NCBI GenBank assembly: GCA_013146195.2
Contig: CM028378.1
Coordinates: 43,064,925 to 43,128,924 of the forward strand
Direction: 5' to 3'
DNA from: Codonopsis lanceolata
Lineage: Eukaryota; Streptophyta; Magnoliopsida; Asterales; Campanulaceae
Length of the DNA: 64,000 nt
The notes under the pieces are model-generated. The model did no database searches and was not told the DNA's origin. It saw only the letters and a list, made by a program, of their open reading frames with translations. Within the stretch, counting starts at the first letter, position 1. Each line of letters starts with the position of its first letter. Made by a program: the position numbers and the translations under genes. Positions 43,634 through 54,846 of this stretch are shown here, in pieces.

Positions 43634-46600
43634 TGATAATTATGATAATTGAGTCATTTAATGAAATGGACCCAAAGATAAAATTATTTGCTTGAGCTTG
43701 TAAATCGGTTGAGCACCGAGGACAGAGCCATTCATCGGCAACGGCGGAGACGACATCCTTTATCAATGCGGGGGGCTGGACAATGAAATCAAAGAAATCA
43801 AAATAAACTACACTCGAGAAGAATAACACTCATTGATCTCCTTAAAGAGTTCGTGGACATATTTGCTTGTCCCTACGAAGATATGTCGGGCTAGACCCGG
43901 CTATAGTCGAACACATTCCCGTATATCAGGATGCTCGCCATCAAGCGAGAAGCTCCATAGAATCAAGCGAGAATGGTCACTACAAGTTAAAGAAGAAATC
44001 ATGAAGCAAAGCAGTTCTTGGCGTCAACTTCATACGGGTAGTTGAATACCGATCTGGTACGTCAATATAGTGACCGTTCCCAGCCCAGCGGGAAAGTCGA
44101 GATCGTGTAGACTTTCGCGACCTCAATGAGTATCGCCCAGATGACTTCCCTCTACCCAATATTGATATTGTGGTAGGCAGTCGTCATGACTCACAAAGTC
44201 GTTCCTTAGTCGGCGGCATCTTTGGGCTATAATCAAATTAAAATGGCGGAGAGGACCCGGAGAAGACTTCATTCACTACTCCAGGGAACTTATTATTATC
44301 TTGTCATGCCATTTGAATTTGAAAAATCTGGGGCTACTTATCGGAGGGCTGCCACCACCTCTTCCACGACATGATCCACGGAGAAATGGAGGTCTATGTT
44401 GATGACATGATCGTGCATTCAGCGGCGTCAAGCGGTGCCCATATCAAAGACCCGAAAATTCTTGAAAGGCTAATTGAAAGCACCAAATGAAGCTTAACCC
44501 CACCAAATGCACATTTGGGGTTACTAAAACAAAGTCACAGGATTCTTAGTGGCCAGAAGCAGGCATCGAGATCGAGCAGACAAAGATCAAAGCCATATTA
44601 GAAATGCCACGGTAGAAAACTCAAGCGAAGTCAAAGGCTTCCTAGGCGGATGCGATATATCGGCCGTTTCATCGGGCGGTGACAACCACATGTGAGCCCT
44701 CTTCAAACTCCTAAAAAGAATCTTGACCAAGTGCGGGGCGAGAAGTGCCGGCCGAAAAAAATAAAAGCCTACCATACCAATCCTGTGCTAGCTCCACCTC
44801 ATACACATAAACCTCTCCACATATATTTAACCGTCACGAGACACGTCGGTAGGGGCTATGCTCGCCAGAGAAAAAGGATTCCTACATTAAAAATGCTATA
44901 TACTTAATAAGTAGGAAGCTACAAGGAAGCGAGCTAAATTATTCAACTTTGGAGAAAAAGGCTGCCTTAGGCCTGTGGGCCACTCGGAGGCTCAAGACCT
45001 ATCTCGAGGAAGGTCCATCAAACTCGTATCTAGAATGGACCACTATCAAGTACATCTTCGGTAAGCCATCATTTGTCCAGTAGACTAGCCAAGTGGTCCT
45101 TTCTTCTCAGCGAGTTTGACATAACTTATGTCGCACTCAAATCTGTCAAAGGGAGCGTGTCGCGGACCACTTGGCGATCTACCTTTGAAGGTCGAAGATG
45201 CAAGCGAGCACGGTTTCCCGAGCGAAGGTGTCACAAATCACCGACCATGACACCGGTTAGCGGATGTTCTTTGATGGAGCAAACAAAAGAGGCTTTGGCA
45301 TAGGAATCTTGTTAATCGATCCGGTGACTCTCATACTCCGTGGCTATGAAGGTTGGAGTTCGAATGTTCAAATATCTGACGGAATATGAAGCCTGTATTG
45401 CATTCTTGGCCTAGAAGAAGCTCTCGAAAGGTGAGCCAAAGATCTCGAAGTCTATGGAGACTACGCCTTGATCATAAATCAAATCGAAGGAGATGGAAAA
45501 CTCAGGATCCTCGGTTGCGGCTCTATCATGCCAAACTAACAACACTTGCCGCTTGCCTATTTGGTTCTATCTCGTTCCATTATACGCCACAAGATATGGA
45601 ATCAATTCGATGCCTTGGCTACTCTACGGCATCATCGTCCGATTCCCGCGAAACTAATGTTCGACCATTTGTAGTCGGGAAGAAGGTCACTCCGACATCT
45701 TGTTTCAAAATTAGCGCGGCCCACGAAGCAGGATCACGACCCATCGCTGATATCTTTAATTTGCTTCAGAAAGGTATTTATCCTCCCGACCTAGATAAAA
45801 GAGGAAGAGTCTCCTGAAGGTGGGCCTCACAATTTGTACTCGGTGGTGGCGGCGTATAAGAGGCACTATCAAGGTCCTCAACTTATTATGTGTCGATCGG
45901 GCCAAAAGTCGAAGCATCATGGATCAAGCTGCATGGTGGTACTGCGGGCCCCACATGAATGGCCATATGCTATCCAAAAATTTATCCGACAGGGGTATTA
46001 TTGAGTGCGCTCGAAACTAATTGTATTCGGTGGAGTGCGACATTGCGACAAATGCCAGCGCTTTGCCAATCTGACATGTGCCCCCACATGTCTTATATAA
46101 CTCCACGCCCGGCCCTCCTCAACATGGGGAATCGGCGTCATAGGCCAAATTCATCCGAAGGGATCCAATGGCCATGAGTATGTCCTGGTAGCCGTCGATT
46201 ACTTTACCAAGTGGGTGGAAGCCTCTTCCTACAAAGTTCTAAATGCCCGAAAGGTGTCTGAGTTCATTCGTGCCAATATTATATATCGCTATGGGTACCT
46301 TTCGAGATAATCTCCGACAACGGCTCACATTTTGAAGGGGCGTGAGCCTCTACTCGGCGAGTTCAAGATCCATAGACACAAATCCTCCCCTACCGGCCAA
46401 AGCCAATGGTGCCGTTGAAGCGACCAATAAAACACTTGAGAACATCATCGAGAAAAATGGTCGACACGGAAGAGATGGCGAGAAAAATTGCCGCTAGCCC
46501 TGGGGCTATCGCACCTCGATCCGCACACCCTGCAGGGCTACCCCTTATTCTCTAGCATATGGCATGGAGGCGTGCGCCGATAGAAGTTGAAATCCCATCA

Positions 46601-46966
46601 TTAAGAGTGATGATGGAATCGATATAGCGAAATGAAATTGACTGGGTCAAAGGGCGATATGAAGAATTGGCCCTAATCGATGAACGACGCCTGCTAGCTC
46701 TAGAGCATACCCGAGCATATCAAAGACGTATCGCCCGAGCTTTCAATAAAAAAGTCAAAGGCCGCGACATCCAAGTTGGAGACCTTGTCCTTCGAGAAAA
46801 ACCCCCTAGTTATGTTGATACTAGGGGAAAATGGAAGTCTCTCTGGATGGGACCATACATTGTTAAGGAGATCCGGTCAGGAGGTGTCGTACTTCTCACG
46901 AACCAAGATGGGGAAGATCTTGTCCAGCCCTTCAACCTCGACAAACTCAAAACGTACTATGCCTGA
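43634..46966 (+). pseudogene. Second Tat-type gypsy pol, plus strand, decayed
   Basis: Landmarks in order: LLKEFVDIFACPYEDMSG (about 43840), RDLNEYRPDDFPLPNID (about 44115), the RT box with YVDD at 44395-44406, RNase H (LNYSTLEKKAALGLWATRRL, about 44935), a second RNase H-like segment near 45270-45500, and integrase remnants (VDYFTKWVEASSYK near 46195). The C-terminal domain at 46667-46966 is the best preserved part: RAFNKKVKGRDIQVGDLVLR, WMGPYIVKEI and LDKLKTYYA. Most of the rest is broken by frameshifts and stops. Sequence differs clearly from the left pol, so these are two elements, not an inverted duplication. Confidence 0.78.
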
Positions 46967-47161
46967 GCTATTCTATCCGATGCTTCCTCTCCGGCCAGCT
47001 AAGCTGAAAACCCGAAAGGGCGGCCTAGGCAAAAGTTATGGCATATTTAAAAAATAAATAAATAATATATATATATAAAAACAATAAAAAGGAGAAATAA
47101 GTGCTCGCTAGGTCGAAAACCCGAAAGGGCGGCCTAGGCAAAAGTTAGAGCAAAAATAACA

Positions 47162-47202
<41 letters not shown>

Positions 47203-47484
47203 GGAGAAAAAAGGAGAGGGAAGACATTATTTGAATTCTCAGCATACTACCTCCAGTCCTCAGTATATCAAAGGCTCGACTGACAAAAGTGAAAAACCAC
47301 GACAAGAAGCTCACAACAAAATATTAAAATATAATATTATGAGTCCTCTGGTGCAACATAGGAATATTTATTAAGACATCTAAATTATACATTGATTGCA
47401 TGTACATATCTATATATTGCCTGTACCCCCTTGTTTTCCCAGAAACTATCCCTTTTTTTGCAGCTTTAGCCCCAGAGTGGTCTA
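46967..47484. other. Post-integrase spacer with a duplicated segment and (AAT)n
   Basis: The phrase GAAAACCCGAAAGGGCGGCC followed by TAGGCAAAAGTTA occurs twice (about 47006 and 47116). This post-integrase motif recurs in Tat elements. An (AAT/AATA)n tract lies at 47160-47202. Confidence 0.6.
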
Positions 47485-49191
47485 TCAATGTCTGCGGCGT
47501 CCACCGAGCCGGGCCCATATACTCCTTCTGCGGGGCGCAGAAGAAGCTCTAGTCTCACTTGCGTGTGAGCCACCAGAAGTGTCCCCTCCTTCATCATCAG
47601 CGTCTCCGTTCTCCTGGGCAGCCACATTGCTCGGACCAGCTCCATCATCCCTGAAAGCAGTACCCCATACAGGCGGGGGAGGAGGAACAACTATCTCTTG
47701 TTCCCACGGATTGTCCTGCCTGCTCGCCATGCTCAGCCGTGGAGGTTCATTATCGCCATCTCTGAAAGTCGTGCCCCAACCAGTCTGGGGAGGAGGAGCA
47801 GCTACTTCTGGTTCCCATGGGTTATGCTACCTACTAGCATTGCTTAATCTGCGAGGTGCATTGCTGGGACCTGCAGTATTCGGTCTAGGGGCTGTTCGAG
47901 CATCAAGACCATGTACCCGCCTGAATTCTGCCTCCAAAGCCTGAGGAACGGCTAACCCCGAGCTATCAATATCCTCGCCTAGCTCCATGAGGCGAGCGTC
48001 AATCCCGTTAGTCACATGGCGGCCCAGCAAGTTCCTCAGCCCGCGCTTGATAATGCAGGACGGCTCCTCAGCAGCTACCATGATCCATGCCAGGTACCCA
48101 TGGGACGGCTCCTCAGCAGCTACCTCCAGCCTCTCAGAATCCCGGTGCCACATACCCTGAATAGTGGGACGCCAGTGCTCGCCAATATTCTCCACCGCCA
48201 TATATATGGGATGAGTTGTGTCCGTGATCATCTGCTCCTTCCCAAATTGACGTAAGATCCGGTCCGGCTGATAAAAGGAGGTCCGCTGAAAACCCAGCAT
48301 GATTACTTGACTATATTCAGCGGAATGACGAAGGAAACGCCGGATCTCCCAATGATGAATTACCCAGATTATGTCTATGGAGCCCCGACGGTAAAAATGA
48401 TCAGCCCAATCAAACTCAAAGTAATTGGTCTGAGGAAGATGCCCACGAACGCCATAAAGGGCTGGATCATATGGTGCTCCATGCGGCACGGGAGCCAGAA
48501 CCCAAAGAAAGTGCTCTTCTAGCCACATATAAACCAGAATGGGGCTACCGGTAGGGAATAGTTCTTCACCACTAGCAAAAGCAGTCAGGCCCACGAAGGT
48601 CTCCGCCAAAATCACCGGGACAATATTCAACCGGCGATCTCGAGACTATAATGCAAGGTCCACGACCCGCACATCAACATATCCGGGTGGACCCACTAAC
48701 AGATATCTCCCTACCAGACAAAGAAAGAGCGCCGTCAGCCTACGCCGCAGGTAGTCTACGTCATCCTCCCTATATTCTATGAAGACCCCAGGGAGGACAG
48801 TTAAATTAAATGTTTCTCCATTAAAGAAACATGGAGTAGCATTGCGGGTAGTATGAAAGAGCTCCCGAATGGCCATGTATGAACGTCGCCTGTAGGCAGG
48901 CACTGCGATCAGACAAGAAGGTGCCACCCCCAACGTCGCACAGAATTCTTCAAATGTAGGGCACATCTCATTCATGCCGAAGTTAAACAGATGGTCTTGA
49001 GGAGACCAAAACCTGGCGGCTCCCCTCAACATGTCCCAATTTATAACGACGTTCCGCCAGGACAGTAGGCACCTGAATCCAAAGATATGATCAAACCAAT
49101 CCCGCTCGTCTTATCGCAGGGAGAGAATCCAGAAATCCAAGGCAGTCTCATAAACTTCAACTTCCAAAGCCGTGGGAATACGTGCGGCCAT
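47485..49191 (-). pseudogene. Antisense ORF of a Tat element, DUF7745-like, three premature stops
   Basis: From the ATG at 49191 (MAARIPTALEVEVYETALDF) one frame of about 568 codons runs to 47485. It is interrupted only by a TAA near 49113, a TAG near 48640 and a TAG near 47825. Conserved phrases include FEEFCATLGVAPSCLIAVPA, RRRLTALFLCLVGRYLLVGP, NIVPVILAETFVGL and MWLEEHFLWVLAPVP, resembling the DUF7745-type proteins carried by plant Tat/Ogre retrotransposons. The C terminus has two imperfect repeats (NPWEPEVAAPPPQTGWGTTF and NPWEQEIVVPPPPPVWGTAF) and an Arg-rich end. It has no intron. It is antisense to the pol at 43634-46966. A TATA box lies about 125 bp upstream of the ATG. Role unknown. 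Confidence 0.72.
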
Positions 49192-49315
49192 TTATGAAAG
49201 AGATGCAAGGGATTTTATAAGGCGAAAGAGGGAAACGACAGAGCAGAAGAGGGCTTGAGAATTGTAAAAGAGAAGGATGAATGAGCTGGTGAGAAAGCAG
49301 GTTAATCTCCGTCCG

Positions 49316-49323
49316 TTTTTATA
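49316..49323 (-). promoter_or_regulatory. TATA box of the DUF7745-like antisense ORF
   Basis: On the minus strand CGGTATAAAAACGG, about 125 bp upstream of the ATG at 49191 and followed by a CT-rich leader (CCTTCTCTTTTACAATTCTC). This is a typical plant core promoter layout. Confidence 0.6.
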
Positions 49324-49873
49324 CCGAAAATTGAAGAAACGGACCGTTCTGTTCACAGTGTGTAAATAGTGATGAACAGTGGCTGCACAGGAGAAACCTC
49401 CCCTGGCGCCGCACCAAGCCCCCTATATGGCCGCGCCAGGTGACTCTTTACTGTGCCTGGAAAATCTGCTGGTATCCTGGTTTAGTTGTCCGACCGACCA
49501 CTGCTCCTTTGTCTGATCGCAAGAAAAGATAGAAGCTATAAAAGGAGGGTTATGAACACGGGTTTAATAGCCACAATGTGCCGAGGAAACAGGGGAAGGC
49601 GGTCGTCTCTCCATTCCTATATCACCAGAAAAGCCCACTCCGATCCAAAGGTGTATTCTTATAAACTCTCTTTCCAAGATTACAGCGTGCCATTACCTTT
49701 TAGATGTCTGGTATAGCTTTATTTTCTGTCTGTATTTGAGTTTGCATGTGTAATATTTTGCATCATATACAATTATATTGCATTATATAATAATGTCTAT
49801 ACAGGTTTCTTTTACATAAAAAAAACAAAAAACAAAAAAGAAGAGAGAGACTAATAAGTGCAAGAATCCAAAG
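49324..49873. other. Spacer between the two antisense ORFs
   Basis: About 550 bp with GC-rich, then AT-rich composition. It should include the upstream region of the DUF7745-like ORF and the 3' end of the PMD ORF. No other gene seen. Confidence 0.4.
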
Positions 49874-51052
49874 CTAATGCGCTCGGGACAACTGGCTTCT
49901 ATCAAGGCCACCACCCATGACCCAAGGACCCGTTGTGCCACCAGCTCTGTACCCTCGACCTCTACCCCGGTCGCGGCTCGACCCGACATTGTCATCATCG
50001 TCATCATCATCACCTCGACGTCTGGGCCGCCGCGCTGTGCTGCTCCCCCTGCAAGAGAACTCATCAGCAAGCTTCTGATAAAGCTTGCTAATGCTGAAAA
50101 AGCTCCGCAACAGCTTCTTGTAGGTAGACACGTTCACCTATAAAAAAAAGAAGAAAAAAGGTTGAGACAAAAAATAAAGAGAATGTATTAGTCTCCAAAA
50201 AAAATAATAGACATGCACGAAAAAAATGAAAATGATGAGAAAATATGTGTGCATGGTAAGAAAAAAATGAATAAAAAAAATAATAAAAAACAATAAACGT
50301 GAAAATGTCTACCGAACGAGCTTGCTCCGGGACCCGATGCTCCTCGGGAATCTCGACATCAGGAAGAACCTGCTCTACCGTGTTACCACCCCACTGATAC
50401 TGGAAGGTAGAGAAAATAGCATCAGGCTCTGTGAACATCAGGCTCTCGTCGAGAGATGAAGAAGAAGGCCCTGGTTTGGCAGAAGCATCAGAATGCCGCT
50501 GGGCACAGCAGGAGCAGGAAAAGGGGGATGCAGCACGGACCTCAGGAAATCCTCATACGCCATAATTGGAAAATATTTCGCTGGCATGAGGTATTTCGCC
50601 AGGTATTGATACCTATTTGGCAGCTGATCGGGCTCTATCACCCAGAAAGGAGGCCGAGGAGGCACCACTGGAGGCACTAGAACAGACTGATGCTGGCGAT
50701 TAAAACCCGCTCACCCATGTATAAGGAATCCACCATAATGGAAACCATCAGTATCCGGCAGCGGCTAAGTGCCAAAGCAACAGCATAATGCCCCTCTAGA
50801 CCCTCCCAAGGAAGGAAGTGCACTGTACCAGGGCTCGAGCTAACAATCCGTTCCCGCACTCTTTCCTTACTCTTACAACCACCGTCCTGGGTCGGATAAA
50901 CCTTGTTATCATCAACATACTGGGACAGGTATGGCGGCTGGTGAACTCGCTGAATAAGAGGACCCGGCGAGAAATGGAAAAATGGGAAGGCCCAGACCTG
51001 CAAAAAAAAATAAAATAAATAAAATAAATAAAATAAAAATAAAAATAAATAA

Positions 51053-51084
<32 letters not shown>

Positions 51085-53162
51085 CATCAGTAAAAAAAAG
51101 AGAAAAAAGAGAAATTTGTGCTGCAAAAAAAAAAAAAAGAAAAAAAAAGAGAGTATATATATAAAAAGAAAGAAAGAAAAGCAGCAAAAGCAGGAAAAGG
51201 CATATACCTCCCACGTCGGGGCAAATCCATTCAGAGTTGGCGAATCATTCCGGCAAGCCCTGTCCATGGAAGCATATAACTCGGCTAAGCCCGCCTGTCC
51301 CTAGTCATAAGAAGGGATCCGCTCAAAGTCCGCCAAGCAAGCCAGGACAGAAACTCGCAGGGTGGTAGAGGAGTTGGCAAAGAGCGATGTGCCAAGAAAG
51401 AAGAATAAAAACGCTCTAGCCACTCGAGTCACGACAGCTATATCATTTGTCGGCACCCGCCCGGCATTGTTGAAAAGCCATTTCCGATCGCTGCCGATGA
51501 AAATCTCATCCGTCGATTTAAACCTCGGCTCAAAGCCCAGGAGGTCCACCACCTCCTCTCTACGACGACGGAGAGTAAAATCTGGGGCCAAGGTCTCCCC
51601 AATCCCCAACGCTGGTAGGAATGCCCGTGATTGCAGCAAAGTCGCACGGGGTCATGGTAGCCTCCCCCCCAGCTGAAATGGAATGTATGGGTGGTGTCCC
51701 ACCAGAAGTCCCGGAGCACATCGAAGATGGGCAGATAGCTGGTAAAGTGGCGGAAGGAGTGCATGAAAGTGCTGAAACCAGAACCCTCCACCAAAAGCTG
51801 AGCTGCCTCAGGCAACATGACATAAATATCAGCAACATTAGCACATGAAGCCCGCATCCTCTTAAATTTCCTGCGAAGCTAAAAAAAAAAAAGAGAAAAG
51901 AAGGGGGAAAAAGGTAAGTCTATTATCTTTATCTTCCTTGTAAAGTCTTTAAGTATGAATAGATAATAAACATGTTGCATGCATTGTATTTCATGAATTA
52001 TAAAATTGCAGCATGCTAATTCCTAAAAAAAAAAAATCATTTTTGATGTAAATAAACACTTACCATTCTTTTGAAAATAAAAATTCTTTTTTTATATACA
52101 TACGTACATAAAATACACATGTAAATGAACATTTAGTCTCTTTTTTTAAAAAAATAATATAATAATAATAAACAAAAAATGTGTATATATGTAAATATAT
52201 GATATATTCTTTTACATTCCTTCAATAAATAAATACATTTAAGTATGTATTTTGAGTAAATTTTTTTTTATTTTGCATCTAAATAATCATTTCTTTTTGC
52301 ATCCTAGGCATCATAGAAATGCATGTTAGACTGCATTTATCATGTACATATAAAAATAGGAAAATATTCATGCATCATGTTAATAATCATCCTATAATTG
52401 TTCTGCATCGCATTTGCATCAAATAAAATAGTACATGCATTCATCATATGCATTTTATTGCCCAATAAGTTGCCATAGGGGTACGCTAAAAAGAAAATAA
52501 AGTGTCATCAATCATATAAATAAATATTTTTATGGCATTTACTATGTCCCTGCAGCATAAACATGCATGAAAAACAAATTTAAGGGCATGAAATATATCC
52601 GTTCTGTCCCATATTCATCCGAAAATATGCCCGAAAATGTATTTCAAAAAATTTAAATTGTATTCTGAAAAGTCAGTCTCGTGAACATATTGCATGCAAA
52701 AATATGTTTTAGTGTAAAACATGCATCATATAGCTCCAATTGCATTTATAATATAAATCATGCATAGTAGGGTCAAATAGTGACCACTAGTTCAATCATG
52801 CATCGCAAGAATAAATCATGTAAATTTCATGCATCATTACTTAATTACATCATTTAGACATAAATAAGACATGCATAAACATCATTAATAAAGTCATGAA
52901 TGCTCCAAATGTTCCAAACAGTGCCGAAATTTAGCAGATCTGAAGTATATCCAGACAAATCTAGAAAGAGAAAGAAACTTACAGTGGTAGGTGGAAGATT
53001 GGACACGTGAGTGCTCCGGTCTCGCATAATGTTGCTCTAGTCATTTGTGGAGTACCGGTACTTGATCTTATTTCGGATCAAGGGAGGAAACTCGTTCCTC
53101 CATTCATCAGATTCTGGGTGCATAGGAGCCTTCCCCTTCCTGGATCGAGAAGAAGATGCCAT
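49874..53162 (-). pseudogene. Antisense plant-mobile-domain (PMD) ORF of a Tat element, four exons
   Basis: Inferred exons on the minus strand: 53162-52983, 51878-51208, 50997-50313 and 50137-49874, all with GT-AG borders. The start is MASSSRSRKGKAPMHPESDE. Exon 2 holds the PMD core: LPIFDVLRDFWWDTTHTFHF, then GEATMTPCDFAAITGIPTS in a shifted frame across a C run (51665-51671), then FFLGTSLFANSSTTLRVSVL. Exon 3 continues VWAFPFFHFSPGPLIQRVHQ and VPPRPPFWVIEPDQLPNRYQ. Exon 4 ends with RRPRRRGDDDDDDDN and RDRGRGRGY. Damage: TAG in place of a codon near 53037 and near 51301 (where PMD proteins have Trp), and frameshifts near 51670, 51590, 50690 and 50450. PMD proteins (PF10536, including MAIN/MAIL1) act in transposon silencing in Arabidopsis, and PMD ORFs in antisense are known from Tat elements. 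Its role in the element is unknown. Confidence 0.75.
51879..52982 (-). other. Intron 1 of the PMD ORF, rich in CATGCA motifs
   Basis: A 1.1-kb AT-rich intron with about ten CATGCA (RY-type) motifs, far more than elsewhere in the window. No coding content. Confidence 0.55.
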
Positions 53163-54846
53163 CTGCTGGACAAAATACTGGATTTGGCGAAGAAAAATAG
53201 AGAAAAGGAGCGAAAATGAGATGAAAAAAAAAAGAACGAAGGAGCAACAATGGTGGCCGCTGAAGAAAGAAATAGAGAAAGAAGAAAGGAGAAGTAGCTC
53301 CCTCTCCCTCACTCCCCGTCCATAATAAGGGTGGACAAGGGATTTTTTCCTTTTCCCCCTCCGAAGTTTGGAGCCGCGACACTTAGGTCCTCGAAATTCT
53401 AAAATTCCAAAATGGCCCCTGAGCTTAACGAAAAGTTAAAAAAATTAATTTTGTTAACCACATTTGGTGACCATCCATCCGAGGGCAAAGAAGAAATAAT
53501 ATCCCCAGCAGGTCAGCCGCAAAATAAGTAGAAAATCTTTCAAGCGGCAGGCAGAAAAAAAAAAAAAAAGAAGAAAGAGAAAAGAAGAAAAAGGAAAAAA
53601 AGAAAGAAAAAAAAAGAAAAAATAATAATAATAAAGTCTCTGGCTTGAGAAAGCAATAGTGGCAGAATTGTCAAAATCAGCCGAATCCGCGGCAGCCACC
53701 CGAGCGCAAAAAGTAAGAAAGGTAAAGTATTCTTACCCTGACTCTATAATAAATTTCTTTTCTTAAAAGAAAGTTTTGTTTTCAAAAAAAAAAGAGAAAA
53801 GTTTTTGTTTTTCGAATAAAAAAAGGGATAATAAAAGAAAACTCCTTTTTTTCATAGAGAGTTTCGTTTTTCAAAAAAAAAAAAAAGAGAAAAGTCTTTT
53901 CCAAAAAGAGTTTGTTTTTCAAAAATAAAAGGAAAGTCTTTTTCAAAAAAAAAAAGAGTTTTTGTTTTTCAAAAATAAAAGTCTTTTTCAATAAAGTCTT
54001 TTTTTTTTAAAAAAAGAGGAATATTTCAAAGAAAAAAAAACCAAAAAAAAAAGATGAATATTTCAAAATACAAAAAAAAGATGAATATTTCAAAAATACA
54101 AAAAAAGAAGAATATTTCAAAAACACAAAAAAAAAAAGAACATTGAAGAAAAAAACAGAGAGAGTGAGAAGAAAGGAAAGGAAAAAGAATGATCCTTTTT
54201 TTTTACAATTTTCGAAAGAACCCGAAGAAAGTTTTCTTTACCGTGCTCGGCGACGATTTTGATCGATCGAGTGCAGTTTTCGGGAAATTTGAAAATTTTC
54301 TTATTATGTTTGGAAACAAGGTATTGACCAGCCAGACACGATTTTGAAAATTTCTCTTAACATATTTCGATGACAGGTTTTGACCAGTTGGAATATGGTT
54401 TCCGAAAAACATTCAAAATCTTCATACCATATTTGGCGGTCGTCCTCGAAAAACACAAAAATCTTTTTCCTGTTGTGTTCTTGGTCGGGTTTTGACCCGA
54501 AGGACATGACATCTTAGTTGTCTGTAGTTTAGGTTTTGGCCTGAACTACGTTTGGTCTGATTTCCTTTATTAAGGAATACGTAGGCAGCCTACATTAGTA
54601 GGTCCGACCATCAGAGCACTTAAAATTCATATCTGCTTAAAAAACTACGATAACCTGTTATAACCGACTAAATATGTCTATGTTATGGAGTTTGGATAGC
54701 ATGATAAACTGTTGCATTATAACTGTTACCTGTTGCATTTCTCTCCCGTTTTAATTGAACGAAATTGGAGAGTCTATTGTTTATCAACGATGTTCGTCTA
54801 CTCAATAAGCCTCGGGTTACCCGTAGACTCCATCATTGAGGGGCTC
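53163..54846 (+). other. 3' untranslated region of the right Tat element, purine-rich tract and polypurine tract
   Basis: Contains a long A/G-rich stretch (about 53555-54180), then GC-balanced sequence with GAATACGTAGGCAGCCTACA near 54575, a phrase typical of the region before Tat 3' LTRs. It ends with ATTGAGGGGCTC directly before the LTR, the likely polypurine tract. No protein-coding gene is visible. Confidence 0.55.

Noticed and set aside
40271..46966. A single large inverted duplication centred on the gap
   Set aside because: The two pol regions encode clearly different sequences at the same motifs (for example YIDD versus YVDD boxes, and ADHLKAYYH versus LDKLKTYYA C termini), so they are separate elements.
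53555..54180. Possible purine-rich coding or centromeric satellite
   Set aside because: Irregular A/G-rich low-complexity DNA of a retroelement 3' UTR; no fixed period and no conserved frame.
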